Of a stretch of DNA of 64,000 nt, positions 18,130 to 27,754 are shown piece by piece. The position numbers were made by a program, and so were the translations under genes. The notes under the pieces were generated by a model. The model did not search any database, was not told the DNA's origin, and saw only the letters and a list, made by a program, of their open reading frames with translations. Origin of the DNA: Herbinix sp. (GTDB taxonomy: Bacteria > Bacillota > Clostridia > Lachnospirales > Lachnospiraceae); assembly GCA_029238935.1 (NCBI GenBank), contig JAQZBN010000026.1, positions 1 to 64,000 of the forward strand. The letters are read 5' to 3'. How positions within the stretch are numbered: position 1 is the stretch's first letter; every line of letters starts with the position of its first letter.

Positions 18130-19308
18130 ATGAAAAAAAGCTTAAAAAAACTGTTAGGCTTAGGTTTAGTACTTTCCTTAGTGGTTGCATCTTTCGCAGC
18201 ATGTGGAACGAAAGATACTGGAAGTGACACTGAAGGTACGACAGGCAATGGTACAGAAGATTTCGATGATACTTTCTTAATTGGTGCAATTGGACCTCTT
18301 ACCGGTGGTGCAGCTTCTTATGGTACATCAGTGAAACAAGGTGCTGAAATTGCTATTGCGGAAATTAATGAAGCAGGTGGTGTAACTGTTGGTGATAAAC
18401 AGTTTAAATTAGAGATGAACTTCATGGATGATGAAGCAACTCCGGATAAAGCTGTTACCAGTTACAATGCTCTTATGGATGCTGGTGCAGATGCCATCCT
18501 TGGTACCGTTACCTCTGGCGCATGCTTGGGTATCATTGATTTAACTAGTGAAGATGGTATTTTACAATTAACACCATCCGGTTCCGCAAAAGACATTACA
18601 AAGTATGATAATACTTTCCGTCTTTGCTTTACCGATCCTGTTCAAGGTGTTACCATGGCGGATTTTGCAAAAGAATTAGGATACACAAAGTTTGCTGTTA
18701 TTTATAACAATTCTGATGAATATAGCACAGGAATGATGCAAGCTTTTGTTGATCAGGTTACTGTAAACGGAGGAACCGTTGTAGCAAGCGAGTCTTTCGT
18801 AAAGGATGACGTAGATTTTAATACACAATTAACAGCAATCAAAGCTACGGATGCGGAAGTTATCTTTGTTCCTGCTTATTACAATGATGCTGCTTATATC
18901 ACAACTCAGGCTGCTGAATTAGGAATGGATCTTCCTTTCCTTGGTGGTGACGGTTGGGACGGTGTTATAGCTCAAACCGTTGATACCTCAGTATTAGAAG
19001 GTGCTATCTTCATGAGTCCTTTCGTTGCTTCGGTTGAAGACCCTGCTGTTCAGGCTTTTGTAACTAAATATGAAGAATTATATAAAGCAACTCCAGACCA
19101 GTTTGCAGCTGATGGTTATGACAGTGTTTATGTAATTGCACAGGCTATGGAGAAAGCAGGAAGCACAGATAGTGCAGCTTTAATTTCAGCTATGACTCAG
19201 ATAGAGTTAAACGGTTTAACCGGTAAACTTACTTTCAATGCGGATGGCGAACCTAATAAGGGTGCTAAATTCGTAGAAATTAAAGACGGTAAATATGTAG
19301 AAAGATAA
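18130..19308 (+). CDS. livJ: Branched-chain amino acid ABC transporter, substrate-binding lipoprotein
   Basis: This is the extracellular receptor that delivers Leu, Ile or Val (or a related amino acid) to the LivHMGF permease. The 392-residue protein has a lipoprotein signal peptide with a Cys lipobox (VASFAACG) and a LivJ-type periplasmic-binding fold (LIGAIGPLTGGAASYG, AEIAINEIN-like segments, QFAADGYDSVYV). ATG 18130 follows an AGGAGGG site and is preferred over the track start at 18100. It is first in a livJHMGF operon with its own promoter, leader hairpin and downstream stem-loop. Substrate specificity is inferred from family only. Confidence 0.93.
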   Translation: MKKSLKKLLGLGLVLSLVVASFAACGTKDTGSDTEGTTGNGTEDFDDTFLIGAIGPLTGGAASYGTSVKQGAEIAIAEINEAGGVTVGDKQFKLEMNFMDDEATPDKAVTSYNALMDAGADAILGTVTSGACLGIIDLTSEDGILQLTPSGSAKDITKYDNTFRLCFTDPVQGVTMADFAKELGYTKFAVIYNNSDEYSTGMMQAFVDQVTVNGGTVVASESFVKDDVDFNTQLTAIKATDAEVIFVPAYYNDAAYITTQAAELGMDLPFLGGDGWDGVIAQTVDTSVLEGAIFMSPFVASVEDPAVQAFVTKYEELYKATPDQFAADGYDSVYVIAQAMEKAGSTDSAALISAMTQIELNGLTGKLTFNADGEPNKGAKFVEIKDGKYVER

Positions 19309-19349
19309 TCTTCTGGAAGATTTATTTCGATACGTATACTTTTACAATG

Positions 19350-19391
19350 ATAAGAACGGAAGGAGACTGCATGCCTCCTTTTCGTTCTTAT
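19350..19391 (+). terminator. Intercistronic stem-loop between livJ and livH
   Basis: ATAAGAACGGAAGGAG pairs with CTCCTTTTCGTTCTTAT (one bulge). The T-tract is weak, so it may act as a partial terminator or 3' stabiliser that keeps binding protein in excess over membrane subunits. Confidence 0.65.
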
Positions 19392-19490
19392 TTATGGCAA
19401 AAAAAAGTAGTTGCGAAGTTATTATTATGAAATTATAATAAGGTAATTAAACAAACCTGCCTTACAGGTCGAATAAATGAGGTGAAACAT

Positions 19491-20369
19491 ATGGTAAACA
19501 TTATTGAACAACTAATCAATGGATTGAGAACTGGGAGTATCTATGCATTAATCGCACTGGGATATTCCATGGTTTATGGAATTGCGAAAATGATTAATTT
19601 TGCCCATGGCGATATCATAATGGTAGGTGCTTATGCATTATATGTGTTCGTTGTTCTATTACACCTGCCTGTAATTGTGGCAGTGTTATTTACCATTGGG
19701 CTATGTGCATTATTGGGTATGATCATTGAAAGAATTGCTTACAAACCACTGAGAACAGCTCCCCCCCTTGCAGTATTAATCACTGCGATTGGTATCAGTT
19801 TCTTCCTACAGAATGCATCTCTTTTGATTTTTACAGCTAATCCGATTCCTTTTAAATCAATCGTAAATGTTGAAACAGTATTTATAGGAAAGGTTTCTAT
19901 CGCGGGAATCACAATTGTTACATTATTAGTTACTTTTGTATGTATGATTATTTTGACACTCTTTATCAATAAGACGAAAGCCGGCAGTGCGATGAGAGCC
20001 GTATCGGAGGATAAGGGTGCGGCACAATTAATGGGTATTAATGTGAATAGGACGATATCCATGACATTTGCAATAGGTTCTGCTCTGGCTGCGATCGCTG
20101 GTATCTTATACTTAAGTCAATATCAATCATTAAAGCCTACCATGGGTGCATTGCCAGGAATTAAAGCATTCGTAGCGGCAGTTCTTGGAGGTATCGGTAG
20201 CGTACCTGGAGCAATGCTTGGAGGTATCCTGCTAGGTATCATAGAGAGTATATCAAAAGCTTTTATTTCTTCAGAGCTTTCCGATGCAATTGTATTTGGT
20301 GTATTAATCTTAGTTCTCTTACTGAAGCCATCGGGCTTACTGGGTAAGAAACGTATTGAGAAAGTGTAG
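19491..20369 (+). CDS. livH: Branched-chain amino acid ABC transporter permease LivH
   Basis: This is one of the two membrane subunits. The 292-residue protein has about eight hydrophobic helices, the conserved IYALIALGYSMVYGIAKMINFAHGD N-terminal region and the C-terminal GGIGSVPGAMLGG loop that contacts the ATPase. ATG 19491 is preferred because the GAGGTG ribosome site covers the GTG used by the track. livM starts 13 bp downstream. Confidence 0.94.
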   Translation: MVNIIEQLINGLRTGSIYALIALGYSMVYGIAKMINFAHGDIIMVGAYALYVFVVLLHLPVIVAVLFTIGLCALLGMIIERIAYKPLRTAPPLAVLITAIGISFFLQNASLLIFTANPIPFKSIVNVETVFIGKVSIAGITIVTLLVTFVCMIILTLFINKTKAGSAMRAVSEDKGAAQLMGINVNRTISMTFAIGSALAAIAGILYLSQYQSLKPTMGALPGIKAFVAAVLGGIGSVPGAMLGGILLGIIESISKAFISSELSDAIVFGVLILVLLLKPSGLLGKKRIEKV

Positions 20370-20382
20370 GTGACTTACGAAG

Positions 20383-21396
20383 ATGAGTACTAACACAAAA
20401 CAGAATAAGAATATATTTACTTTGAAAAATCTATTGGTTCTGGCGGGTATCATAGCAATTTATCTTATACTGACCGCATTAGTAGAATTCAATATATTAA
20501 ATAGACAATTTAGTGCACTTCTTGTACCAGTTGGTGCAAATATCATTCTCGCAGTTTCCCTGAATTTGGTGACGGGCTTTTTAGGTGAATTAAGCTTAGG
20601 TCATGCTGGTTTTATGGGCATCGGAGCCTATGCTGGAGCAATCTTGACGCTTAATATGAATTTACCAAAGATTCCAGAGTTTATTCTAGCTATCATTTTT
20701 GGTGGATTAGTTGCTGCTCTATTTGGATTTTTAATTGGTGTACCGGTATTAAGATTACGAGGTGATTATCTGGCCATCGTTACCTTGGCTTTTGGTGAAA
20801 TTATACGTTCCATTATAAACTCTCTTTCCATTCCTGCAGGAGTTGACGCAGCTGGAAAGTTAATACTAAAAAAAGGAACCATGGGATTATCTGGTATTCC
20901 TACCTATGCGAATTACACATGGGTTTATGTGGCTGTTGTCATCACCATTGTCGTTATTGTTAATCTTGTAAACTCCCGTCACGGAAGAATGATCTGTTCC
21001 ATCAGAGATAATCGTATTGCAGCAGAATCAATCGGAATTCGTGTCAGCAAATTTAAAATTATGGCATTTTCATTAGCTGCATTTTTTGCTGGTGTAGCCG
21101 GAGTTATCTATGGACATAGTATCTCGATTATAAAGCCTGGCGATTATGACTACAATAGATCCATAAATATCCTTGTATTTGTAGTACTTGGTGGTATGGG
21201 AAGTATCAAAGGCTCTGTGATCGCAGCAATTATTTTAACGGTGCTTCCTGAAGTTCTTAGACCTATTCAGGAATACAGAATGTTAATGTATGCTGTATTA
21301 TTAATTGCAATGATGCTATTTAATCATTCCAGTATCATGGCACGTTTACAGGAAAGCGGAATGTTCAAAAAAACGTCCAAGTTACAGAAACTCTAG
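20383..21396 (+). CDS. livM: Branched-chain amino acid ABC transporter permease LivM
   Basis: This is the second membrane subunit, 337 residues with about nine hydrophobic helices. LivM markers are LNLVTGFLGELSLGHAGFMGIGAY, LRLRGDYLAIVTLAFGEIIR and the ATPase-contact loop GGMGSIKGSV. It has no long N-terminal extension, unlike E. coli LivM. It follows livH at 13 bp and precedes livG at 39 bp. Confidence 0.94.
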   Translation: MSTNTKQNKNIFTLKNLLVLAGIIAIYLILTALVEFNILNRQFSALLVPVGANIILAVSLNLVTGFLGELSLGHAGFMGIGAYAGAILTLNMNLPKIPEFILAIIFGGLVAALFGFLIGVPVLRLRGDYLAIVTLAFGEIIRSIINSLSIPAGVDAAGKLILKKGTMGLSGIPTYANYTWVYVAVVITIVVIVNLVNSRHGRMICSIRDNRIAAESIGIRVSKFKIMAFSLAAFFAGVAGVIYGHSISIIKPGDYDYNRSINILVFVVLGGMGSIKGSVIAAIILTVLPEVLRPIQEYRMLMYAVLLIAMMLFNHSSIMARLQESGMFKKTSKLQKL

Positions 21397-21435
21397 AAGA
21401 ATGGGTAGCATTCATAAAAAGCAGGGAGGTTCGTT

Positions 21436-22194
21436 ATGGCTCTTTTAGAAGTTAAAAATTTAGGTATATCCTTCGGAGGATTACGGGCTGTAGATGAAGT
21501 CAATTTAAAGATAGAAAAGGGCCAGTTATATGGTCTAATCGGTCCCAATGGGGCAGGAAAGACTACAATATTTAATCTGTTGACCGGAGTATATCAGCCC
21601 ACGGATGGTACCATTTTATTAGACGGTACCAATATAGTAGGTATGAGTACTTCCCAGATCAATCGCGTAGGTATAGGTAGAACATTCCAAAATATTCGTT
21701 TATTTAAAAATATGACCGTTCTTGATAATGTTAAGACTGCACTACATGAGCAAATTCAATATTCCTTATGGACAGGAATTTTTCGATTACCTTCTTATTT
21801 TCAGAAGGAACGTTTAATGAATGAAAAAGCTCTTACTATATTGCAAGTATTTGATCTTGATAAAGAAGCAGATTTTCTTGCAGCAAATTTGCCTTATGGT
21901 AAGCAAAGAAAGTTAGAAATTGCGAGGGCATTGGCTACCAATCCTAAGTTATTGTTGCTTGATGAGCCTGCTGCAGGAATGAACCCCAATGAAACAGCGG
22001 AGCTTATGGATACCATTCGCCTGGTAAGAGATAAATTTGATATCACCATACTCCTGATTGAGCATGATATGAAGCTGGTAACAGGAATCTGTGAGCAAAT
22101 TTTAGTTCTTAATTTTGGTACGGAGTTAGCAACCGGAGCTCCTGAAGTGGTATTAAACGACCCGGCAGTTATTAAAGCTTATCTGGGTGAATAG
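21436..22194 (+). CDS. livG: Branched-chain amino acid ABC transporter ATPase LivG
   Basis: The 252-residue ATPase has Walker A GPNGAGKTT, Walker B LLLLDEPAAGMNP and a switch-His region LLIEHDMKLV. The signature LSGGQ region is the variant PYGKQRKLEIARAL, which is normal for LivG. A GCAGGGAGG site precedes the ATG. It works as a dimer with LivF. Confidence 0.95.
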   Translation: MALLEVKNLGISFGGLRAVDEVNLKIEKGQLYGLIGPNGAGKTTIFNLLTGVYQPTDGTILLDGTNIVGMSTSQINRVGIGRTFQNIRLFKNMTVLDNVKTALHEQIQYSLWTGIFRLPSYFQKERLMNEKALTILQVFDLDKEADFLAANLPYGKQRKLEIARALATNPKLLLLDEPAAGMNPNETAELMDTIRLVRDKFDITILLIEHDMKLVTGICEQILVLNFGTELATGAPEVVLNDPAVIKAYLGE

Positions 22195-22206
22195 GAGGGT
22201 GATTTT

Positions 22207-22962
22207 ATGGCTTTGTTGTCAGTTAAAGATTTGAATGTTTATTATGGAGTAATCCAGGCAATCCATGGGATCTCCTTTGAAGTTAATGAAGGAGAGGTTA
22301 TCGCTTTAATCGGAGCCAATGGAGCTGGTAAGACAACAATACTGCATACGATTACCGGCCTAGTTTCCGCTAAATCAGGAAGTATTGAATTTGAAGCTCC
22401 AATGTCAATCGAGGAGCGTAAAAGTGGTAAGAAACCGGTGATGGCAGACTTAAGAAAGACTCCTGCACATAAAATCGTTTCCTTAGGAATGGCTCATGTA
22501 CCGGAGGGAAGAAGAATTTTTCAGGAACTAACGGTATTTGAAAACCTGAAGATGGGAGCTTACACCAGAACCGATAAGAAAGAAATCGAAGATACCATAC
22601 AAATGATATATAAGCGATTTCCAAGATTGGAAGAAAGAAAGACACAGATTGCAGGTACCTTAAGTGGTGGTGAGCAACAGATGCTAGCTATGGGAAGGGC
22701 ATTGATGTCCCATCCTAGAATCATCTTAATGGATGAGCCCTCCATGGGACTTTCACCAATATTTGTAGAAGAAATATTTAATATCATTATTGATATCAGT
22801 AAAAGTGGAACTACCGTATTATTAGTAGAACAGAATGCGAAGAAGGCATTATCCATCGCAGACCGTGCCTATGTTCTGGAAACTGGTAAAATTGTACTGG
22901 AAGGCGATGCTAAAAGTATGATGAACAATGAATCTGTGAAGAAGGCATATTTAGGAGAATAA
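22207..22962 (+). CDS. livF: Branched-chain amino acid ABC transporter ATPase LivF
   Basis: The 251-residue ATPase has Walker A GANGAGKTT, signature LSGGEQQMLAMGRAL, Walker B ILMDEPSMGLSP and the LivF-type MAHVPEGRRIF motif. It carries a short insertion after the first strand region (SIEERKSGKKPVMADLRKTP) compared with the usual LivF of about 235 residues. It is 12 bp after livG. Confidence 0.95.
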   Translation: MALLSVKDLNVYYGVIQAIHGISFEVNEGEVIALIGANGAGKTTILHTITGLVSAKSGSIEFEAPMSIEERKSGKKPVMADLRKTPAHKIVSLGMAHVPEGRRIFQELTVFENLKMGAYTRTDKKEIEDTIQMIYKRFPRLEERKTQIAGTLSGGEQQMLAMGRALMSHPRIILMDEPSMGLSPIFVEEIFNIIIDISKSGTTVLLVEQNAKKALSIADRAYVLETGKIVLEGDAKSMMNNESVKKAYLGE

Positions 22963-23008
22963 AGAATACGAAAAGCCAATACAATAAAAAGGGCAGGAGG
23001 TATTTCAT

Positions 23009-23629
23009 ATGAATAAATATGTGATAACAATTGCAAGAGGATACGGCAGTGGTGGTAGAACCATCGGTAAGATGCTTGCAGAGGAACTGGGAATTGAATT
23101 TTATGATCGGGATTTGCTTCGTTTAGCTTCCGATGATAGCGGAATTAACGAAAGCTTATTTGCTAAAGCGGATGAGAAATTAAAGAGAAGTTTATTGTTT
23201 CGTGTTGCAAGTAATATATATAAAGGCGAACTAATTCCCCCAGACAGTGACGATTTTGTGTCTAATGACAATCTCTTTAATTATCAGGCTAAAATTATAA
23301 AAGAACTTGCAGAGACAGAATCCTGTGTAATTGTTGGTCGCTGTGCTGATTTTGTTTTAAAGGATAGTCCTAACGTAGTTAAGGTATTCGTTCATGCACC
23401 TCTTTCCGATTGTATCAATACCTTAAAGGAAATGACAGGAAGATCAGAAAAAGAAATAGAAAAACAGGTCCTATCCATTGATAAACACCGTGCAGATTAC
23501 TATAAATATTACACGGGAAGAGATTGGGAAGATGCGAAAAACTATGATCTTTGCTTAAATAGCAGCATGTTAGGTTTTGAGAAATGTGTAGAGATAGTAA
23601 AATCATACTTAAACATTCGATTTCGATAA
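23009..23629 (+). CDS. Cytidylate kinase-like family protein
   Basis: The 206-residue protein starts ITIARGYGSGGRTIGKMLAEELG, a P-loop of the cytidylate-kinase-like group (Cytidylate_kin2), followed by FYDRDLL and a VGRCADFVL segment. It is common in Clostridia next to transporters, but its substrate is not established; it should not be taken as the essential CMP kinase. It lies 46 bp after livF with a GGCAGGAGG site, so it is probably in the liv transcript, which ends at the terminator just downstream. Confidence 0.8.
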   Translation: MNKYVITIARGYGSGGRTIGKMLAEELGIEFYDRDLLRLASDDSGINESLFAKADEKLKRSLLFRVASNIYKGELIPPDSDDFVSNDNLFNYQAKIIKELAETESCVIVGRCADFVLKDSPNVVKVFVHAPLSDCINTLKEMTGRSEKEIEKQVLSIDKHRADYYKYYTGRDWEDAKNYDLCLNSSMLGFEKCVEIVKSYLNIRFR

Positions 23630-23676
23630 AGTCCCCAGATGAAAATATATTGATGAAACAATTATAAATATACAAG

Positions 23677-23703
23677 AAAAATGGAGCTTAGGCTCCATTT
23701 TTT
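23677..23703 (+). terminator. Terminator of the liv operon
   Basis: AAATGGAGC pairs with GCTCCATTT around a TTAG loop, followed by a run of T. Confidence 0.9.
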
Positions 23704-24011
23704 CATATCTACTTGATAATTCTGGGAATGGTATGGTATACTTTAGAACATATAAAATCGTGCGTTTATACTTATACTAGGACGAAGTTATTTTTATAAA
23801 GAAGCAGATATTTTACATAAATCATAGAGCAAGATATCATGTATAATATGCTACGGATGATAAAGGTAAAGATAATCAATAGTGAAATTTAAACAGTAAG
23901 GATGTAACTTAAAACTTATGGGACTATAAATCATCTATGTTCTAGGAGTATTAGGTGGGTTGTACTGCTAATAAGTCAAAATATAAAACGGTATAGAAAG
24001 AGGATGGAAAG
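23704..24011. other. Intergenic region upstream of the aminotransferase pair
   Basis: About 300 bp of AT-rich DNA. I see no coding frame, no clear promoter hexamer pair and no strong inverted repeat. Confidence 0.5.
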
Positions 24012-25202
24012 ATGATTTCGGAAAAGATGGTAGGGTATGTAAGAAACAGTTCAATCATTCGTGCAATGTTTGAAGAAGGAAAACGTTTGGCTGATATTTA
24101 TGGTGCTGAGAATGTATTTGATTTTAGTATCGGAAATCCTAGTGTAGAACCTCCGGATGAAATAAAAGAAGCACTGATTCAAATCATTCAGGAGGAAAGA
24201 CCAAATTTAGTACATGGTTATATGAATAATTCAGGATTTGAAGATGTTAGGGCAAAAATAGCGGAATCTTTAAATCAGAGATTTGGAACACAATTTAACC
24301 ATGAAAACATTCTTATGACCGTAGGAGCAGCAGGCGGTTTAAATGTAATCCTTAAAGCACTCTTAAATCCAGGGGAAGAAGTGATTACCTTTGCTCCATT
24401 CTTTGGAGAGTATCGTAACTATGTTTCTAATTTTGATGGAGAATTGGTTGTCGTTTCACCAAATACAGAAACATTCCAGCCAAATCTGGAAGAGTTTGAA
24501 CAAAAAATAACGAGGAAAACAAAGGCTGTCATTGTCAATACGCCAAATAATCCTACTGGTGTTGTTTATTCTGAACAGACGATCCTTGCTTTAGTTGATA
24601 TTTTAAATAAAAAGCAGAAGGAATTTGGGAATTCCATCTACATGATTTCAGATGAACCATATCGTGAGATTGCTTATGATGGTGTAGAGGTTCCTTATCT
24701 TACGAAGTATTACAATAATACAATAGTAAGCTATTCCTATAGTAAATCCTTATCTCTTCCGGGAGAGCGCATTGGATACTTAGTAATTCCGAAGGAATTG
24801 GATGATTTTGAAGACGTAGCTGCGGCTTCCAATGTGGCCAATCGTATCTTGGGATATGTGAATGCTCCATCTCTGATGCAAAGAGTGGTGGCTAGATGCC
24901 TGGATGCAAAAGTTGATGTTGAAAACTATAACCGTAATCGTGAGTTATTATATAATAACTTAGTATCGTTTGGCTATCACTGCGTGAAGCCCCAAGGAGC
25001 ATTTTATCTGTTTGTAAAAGCTTTGGAAGAGGATGATAAAGCTTTTTCTGCGGCGGCGAAAAATCATAATATCTTAATTGTTCCAGGTTCCTCCTTTGGA
25101 TGCCCTGGTTATTGCAGAATTGCTTATTGTGTTGACTACAACATGATAGAAAGAGCACTACCTGGATTTGAAAAATTAGCAAAGGAATACGAGCATAAAT
25201 AA
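24012..25202 (+). CDS. PLP-dependent class I/II aminotransferase
   Basis: The 396-residue protein has fold-type I aminotransferase features: FDFSIGNPSVEPP near the N-terminus, NTPNNPTGVVYS, ISDEPYREIAYD and the PLP-lysine motif SYSKSLSLPGERIGY. It resembles AspC-like enzymes that act on aromatic or acidic amino acids, but the substrate cannot be assigned. It is 62 bp upstream of hisC on the same strand. An AGAGGATGGAAAG ribosome region precedes the ATG. Confidence 0.88.
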   Translation: MISEKMVGYVRNSSIIRAMFEEGKRLADIYGAENVFDFSIGNPSVEPPDEIKEALIQIIQEERPNLVHGYMNNSGFEDVRAKIAESLNQRFGTQFNHENILMTVGAAGGLNVILKALLNPGEEVITFAPFFGEYRNYVSNFDGELVVVSPNTETFQPNLEEFEQKITRKTKAVIVNTPNNPTGVVYSEQTILALVDILNKKQKEFGNSIYMISDEPYREIAYDGVEVPYLTKYYNNTIVSYSYSKSLSLPGERIGYLVIPKELDDFEDVAAASNVANRILGYVNAPSLMQRVVARCLDAKVDVENYNRNRELLYNNLVSFGYHCVKPQGAFYLFVKALEEDDKAFSAAAKNHNILIVPGSSFGCPGYCRIAYCVDYNMIERALPGFEKLAKEYEHK

Positions 25203-25264
25203 GCAGTATTTATTGCGAAAGTACTGACGTATTATTGTATTAAGATGTAAGAGGGAGGAATACT

Positions 25265-26326
25265 ATGAAGCCATGGGAAAAGAACGTTAGAAAAGTTGTT
25301 CCATATGTACCAGGAGAGCAGCCGAATAAACCGAATATGGTGAAATTAAATACCAATGAAAATCCATATCCACCGGCTCCCGGAGTCAAAAAAGCTCTGC
25401 AAGAGATGGATACGGATAAACTTAAACTCTATCCGGATCCAACGATTAAGTCATTGGTAGAGGAATTGGCGGAGTTTTATCACCTACAACCCAATCAGGT
25501 ATTTGTAGGGGTAGGATCGGATGATGTTCTAGCCATGGCTTTTATGACCTTCTTTAATTCAAATAAACCTATTTTATTTCCCGATATTACGTATTCATTT
25601 TATCCGGTATGGAGTGAATTATATCAAATACCCTATGAAACCCCGGCGTTGAACGATGAGTTTCGTATCGTGAAAGAAGATTATTTCAGAGAAAATGGTG
25701 GAATTATAATTGCTAACCCAAATGCACCAACCTCTATCTATGAGGATCTTTCGGCAGTTGAAGATATCGTAAAACATAGCAGTGATGTTGTTGTAATCGT
25801 AGACGAAGCTTATATCGATTTTGCAGGAAGATCAGCTGTCGAGTTGATCGATTCATATGATAATTTATTGGTAGTTCAAACGTTTTCAAAATCAAGATCA
25901 ATGGCAGGTATGCGAATTGGTTATGCTATGGGTAATCCAACATTAATCAAAGCTTTACAGGATGTTAAATATTCTTTTAACTCCTATACGATGAATATGA
26001 CTTCCATAATTGCAGGAGTGGAAGCAGTCAAAGATAGAAAATATTTTGAAGAAGGCGTAGCAAAGATTTGCAAAACCAGAGATAAAACGGTTGAATTCTT
26101 AAGAGCTTTGGGCTTTTTCGTTTTACCTTCAGGTGCTAATTTTGTATTTGTAACCCACGAGAATATCCCTGCAAAAGAACTCTTCGAGGCATTACGAGAA
26201 GAGAATATTTATGTAAGATATTTTAATCTTCCGAGAATTAATAATTACTTGCGCATTTCCATCGGAACAGAGGAAGAGATGAATAAGTTATTATCATTCC
26301 TACAACGCTTTTTAAAAAGTATATAA
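25265..26326 (+). CDS. hisC: Histidinol-phosphate aminotransferase
   Basis: HisC converts imidazole-acetol phosphate to histidinol phosphate in histidine synthesis. The 353-residue protein shows VKLNTNENPYPPAPGV, VGVGSDDVLAMAF, IIANPNAPTSIY, VDEAYIDFAG and the PLP-lysine motif QTFSKSRSMAGMRIGYA, all typical of HisC. No other his genes are nearby. A GAGGGAGGAA site precedes the ATG. Confidence 0.9.
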   Translation: MKPWEKNVRKVVPYVPGEQPNKPNMVKLNTNENPYPPAPGVKKALQEMDTDKLKLYPDPTIKSLVEELAEFYHLQPNQVFVGVGSDDVLAMAFMTFFNSNKPILFPDITYSFYPVWSELYQIPYETPALNDEFRIVKEDYFRENGGIIIANPNAPTSIYEDLSAVEDIVKHSSDVVVIVDEAYIDFAGRSAVELIDSYDNLLVVQTFSKSRSMAGMRIGYAMGNPTLIKALQDVKYSFNSYTMNMTSIIAGVEAVKDRKYFEEGVAKICKTRDKTVEFLRALGFFVLPSGANFVFVTHENIPAKELFEALREENIYVRYFNLPRINNYLRISIGTEEEMNKLLSFLQRFLKSI

Positions 26327-26453
26327 ATGTAACTATATATCATACCAATTACCCTCTATTCAATATAGTTCAGACAGGTTATGATAGTAAATGGAATACT
26401 AGGAATAAATAATAGTTATGCAATAAATGGTTGAGGTAGGAAGGAGCCTAGAA

Positions 26454-26846
26454 ATGAGGATATTAATTGCCGAAGACGACTTTGCAAGCAGAAAATTCAT
26501 GTTAAGATTTTTGTCCAAGTATGGTGAATGTGATGTTACCGTTGATGGCACAGAGGCAGTAGAAGCATTTTCCATGGCCCTTGAAGCGAAAGAAGGTTAT
26601 GACTTAGTCTGTTTGGATATTATGATGCCTGTATTAGATGGGTATCAGGCGCTAAAGGAAATCCGTAATATTGAGAAAGAAAAGGGAATTTCTGACGATA
26701 AAAAAGCAAAGATTATCATGACAACGGCGCTGAATGAGGGAAGAAATGTAACAAAAGCCTTTGAGTTGGGATGCACAGCTTATGCAGGAAAGCCGATTGA
26801 TCAGGATAAGTTTGAAAATGTTTTACGGAAGTTGGATTTAATTTAA
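26454..26846 (+). CDS. Stand-alone CheY-like response regulator receiver
   Basis: The 130-residue protein is one receiver domain with the acidic pair (IAEDD), phospho-acceptor Asp in VCLDIMMPVLDGYQAL, the Thr of MTTAL and the Lys of AGKPID. It has no output domain. ATG 26454 follows AGGAAGGAG and is preferred over 26427. No histidine kinase or chemotaxis gene is next to it, so its partner is unknown. It may signal by protein-protein contact as CheY does. Confidence 0.87.
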   Translation: MRILIAEDDFASRKFMLRFLSKYGECDVTVDGTEAVEAFSMALEAKEGYDLVCLDIMMPVLDGYQALKEIRNIEKEKGISDDKKAKIIMTTALNEGRNVTKAFELGCTAYAGKPIDQDKFENVLRKLDLI

Positions 26847-26937
26847 GCAAAAAAGTGAAAAGTGATGATTTTTTACTCAGTGTATTACCGTTCATTAGCA
26901 AATTTTGCAGGTTGTGAAGAAAGGCATGGTTATTATC

Positions 26938-27576
26938 ATGAACTATCAAAAAGAGTTAGATCAAATAATTGGACACCTTACCCGGGATTCTAAACAGCCG
27001 AATCTTCTTATTCACAGCTGTTGCGCACCTTGCAGCAGCTATGTACTGGAATACCTTTCACAGTATTTTGAAATTACGGTATTCTATTATAATCCGAATA
27101 TTTATCCTCCAGAGGAGTACGATAGAAGAGTAGAAGAACAGCAGAGATTAATTGATGAACTTCCAATACCGGGAAAGATTACATTTTTACAAGGTGAATA
27201 CCATCCTGAGGTGTATTATCAATTAATTAAGGGACATGAAGCTGATCCGGAAGGTGGAGAACGGTGCTTTAAGTGTTATGAGATGAGACTGAAGGAAGCA
27301 GCGAAGATAGCGAAAGAGGGTGGGTTTGATTATTTTACCACAACACTCTCCATTAGTCCTCATAAGAACGCAGCAAAATTAAATGAGATAGGTGAGAATT
27401 TATCTGCCATTTATCATGTTTCTTATCTGCCATCTGATTTTAAGAAAAAGAATGGTTACAAACGTTCTATTGAATTATCTGGACAATATAATTTATATCG
27501 ACAGGATTATTGTGGGTGTATTTTTTCAAGACGAGAAGCAGATCAGCGAGCCGAGAATAATCATATAGGAAAGTAA
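26938..27576 (+). CDS. queH: Epoxyqueuosine reductase QueH
   Basis: QueH carries out the last step of queuosine tRNA-modification synthesis and replaces the unrelated QueG in many anaerobes. The protein (about 212 residues) has the conserved cysteines for metal/iron-sulfur binding: IHSCCAPCSSY near the N-terminus, GERCFKCYEMRL in the middle and YCGCIFS near the C-terminus. The start is uncertain: ATG 26938 has an AAGAAAGG site 13 bp upstream, ATG 26926 is too close to that site, and the track begins at a TTG at 26905. A terminator follows. Confidence 0.9.
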   Translation: MNYQKELDQIIGHLTRDSKQPNLLIHSCCAPCSSYVLEYLSQYFEITVFYYNPNIYPPEEYDRRVEEQQRLIDELPIPGKITFLQGEYHPEVYYQLIKGHEADPEGGERCFKCYEMRLKEAAKIAKEGGFDYFTTTLSISPHKNAAKLNEIGENLSAIYHVSYLPSDFKKKNGYKRSIELSGQYNLYRQDYCGCIFSRREADQRAENNHIGK

Positions 27577-27614
27577 CAGCCGGAAGAAACTTAAGTTAGG
27601 TAGCTTCCGGCTGT
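27576..27614 (+). terminator. Terminator after queH
   Basis: ACAGCCGGAAG pairs with CTTCCGGCTGT, followed by TCTTATCTTGTCCTTTT. Confidence 0.9.
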
Positions 27615-27664
27615 TCTTATCTTGTCCTTTTCTGTAATTTTTTGCAGAAATTGTTTTAGAATGG

Positions 27665-27693
27665 TTGACAAATGAAGGCATCAAGCTTATAAT
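27665..27693 (+). promoter_or_regulatory. Consensus sigma-A promoter of feoAB
   Basis: A perfect TTGACA (27665-27670), 17-bp spacer and perfect TATAAT (27688-27693). Such a strong promoter makes sense if it is held off by the Fur site just downstream. Confidence 0.92.
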
Positions 27694-27704
27694 GTAATAG
27701 CAAA

Positions 27705-27719
27705 TGATAATTATTATCA
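27705..27719 (+). promoter_or_regulatory. Fur operator
   Basis: TGATAATTATTATCA is an exact 7-1-7 match to the Gram-positive Fur consensus TGATAATnATTATCA. It starts 12 bp after the -10 box and so covers the transcription start, the position expected for repression by Fe-loaded Fur. Confidence 0.92.
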
Positions 27720-27754
27720 ATTAGAATTACATACATAGTGAGAGGATGCATAAT

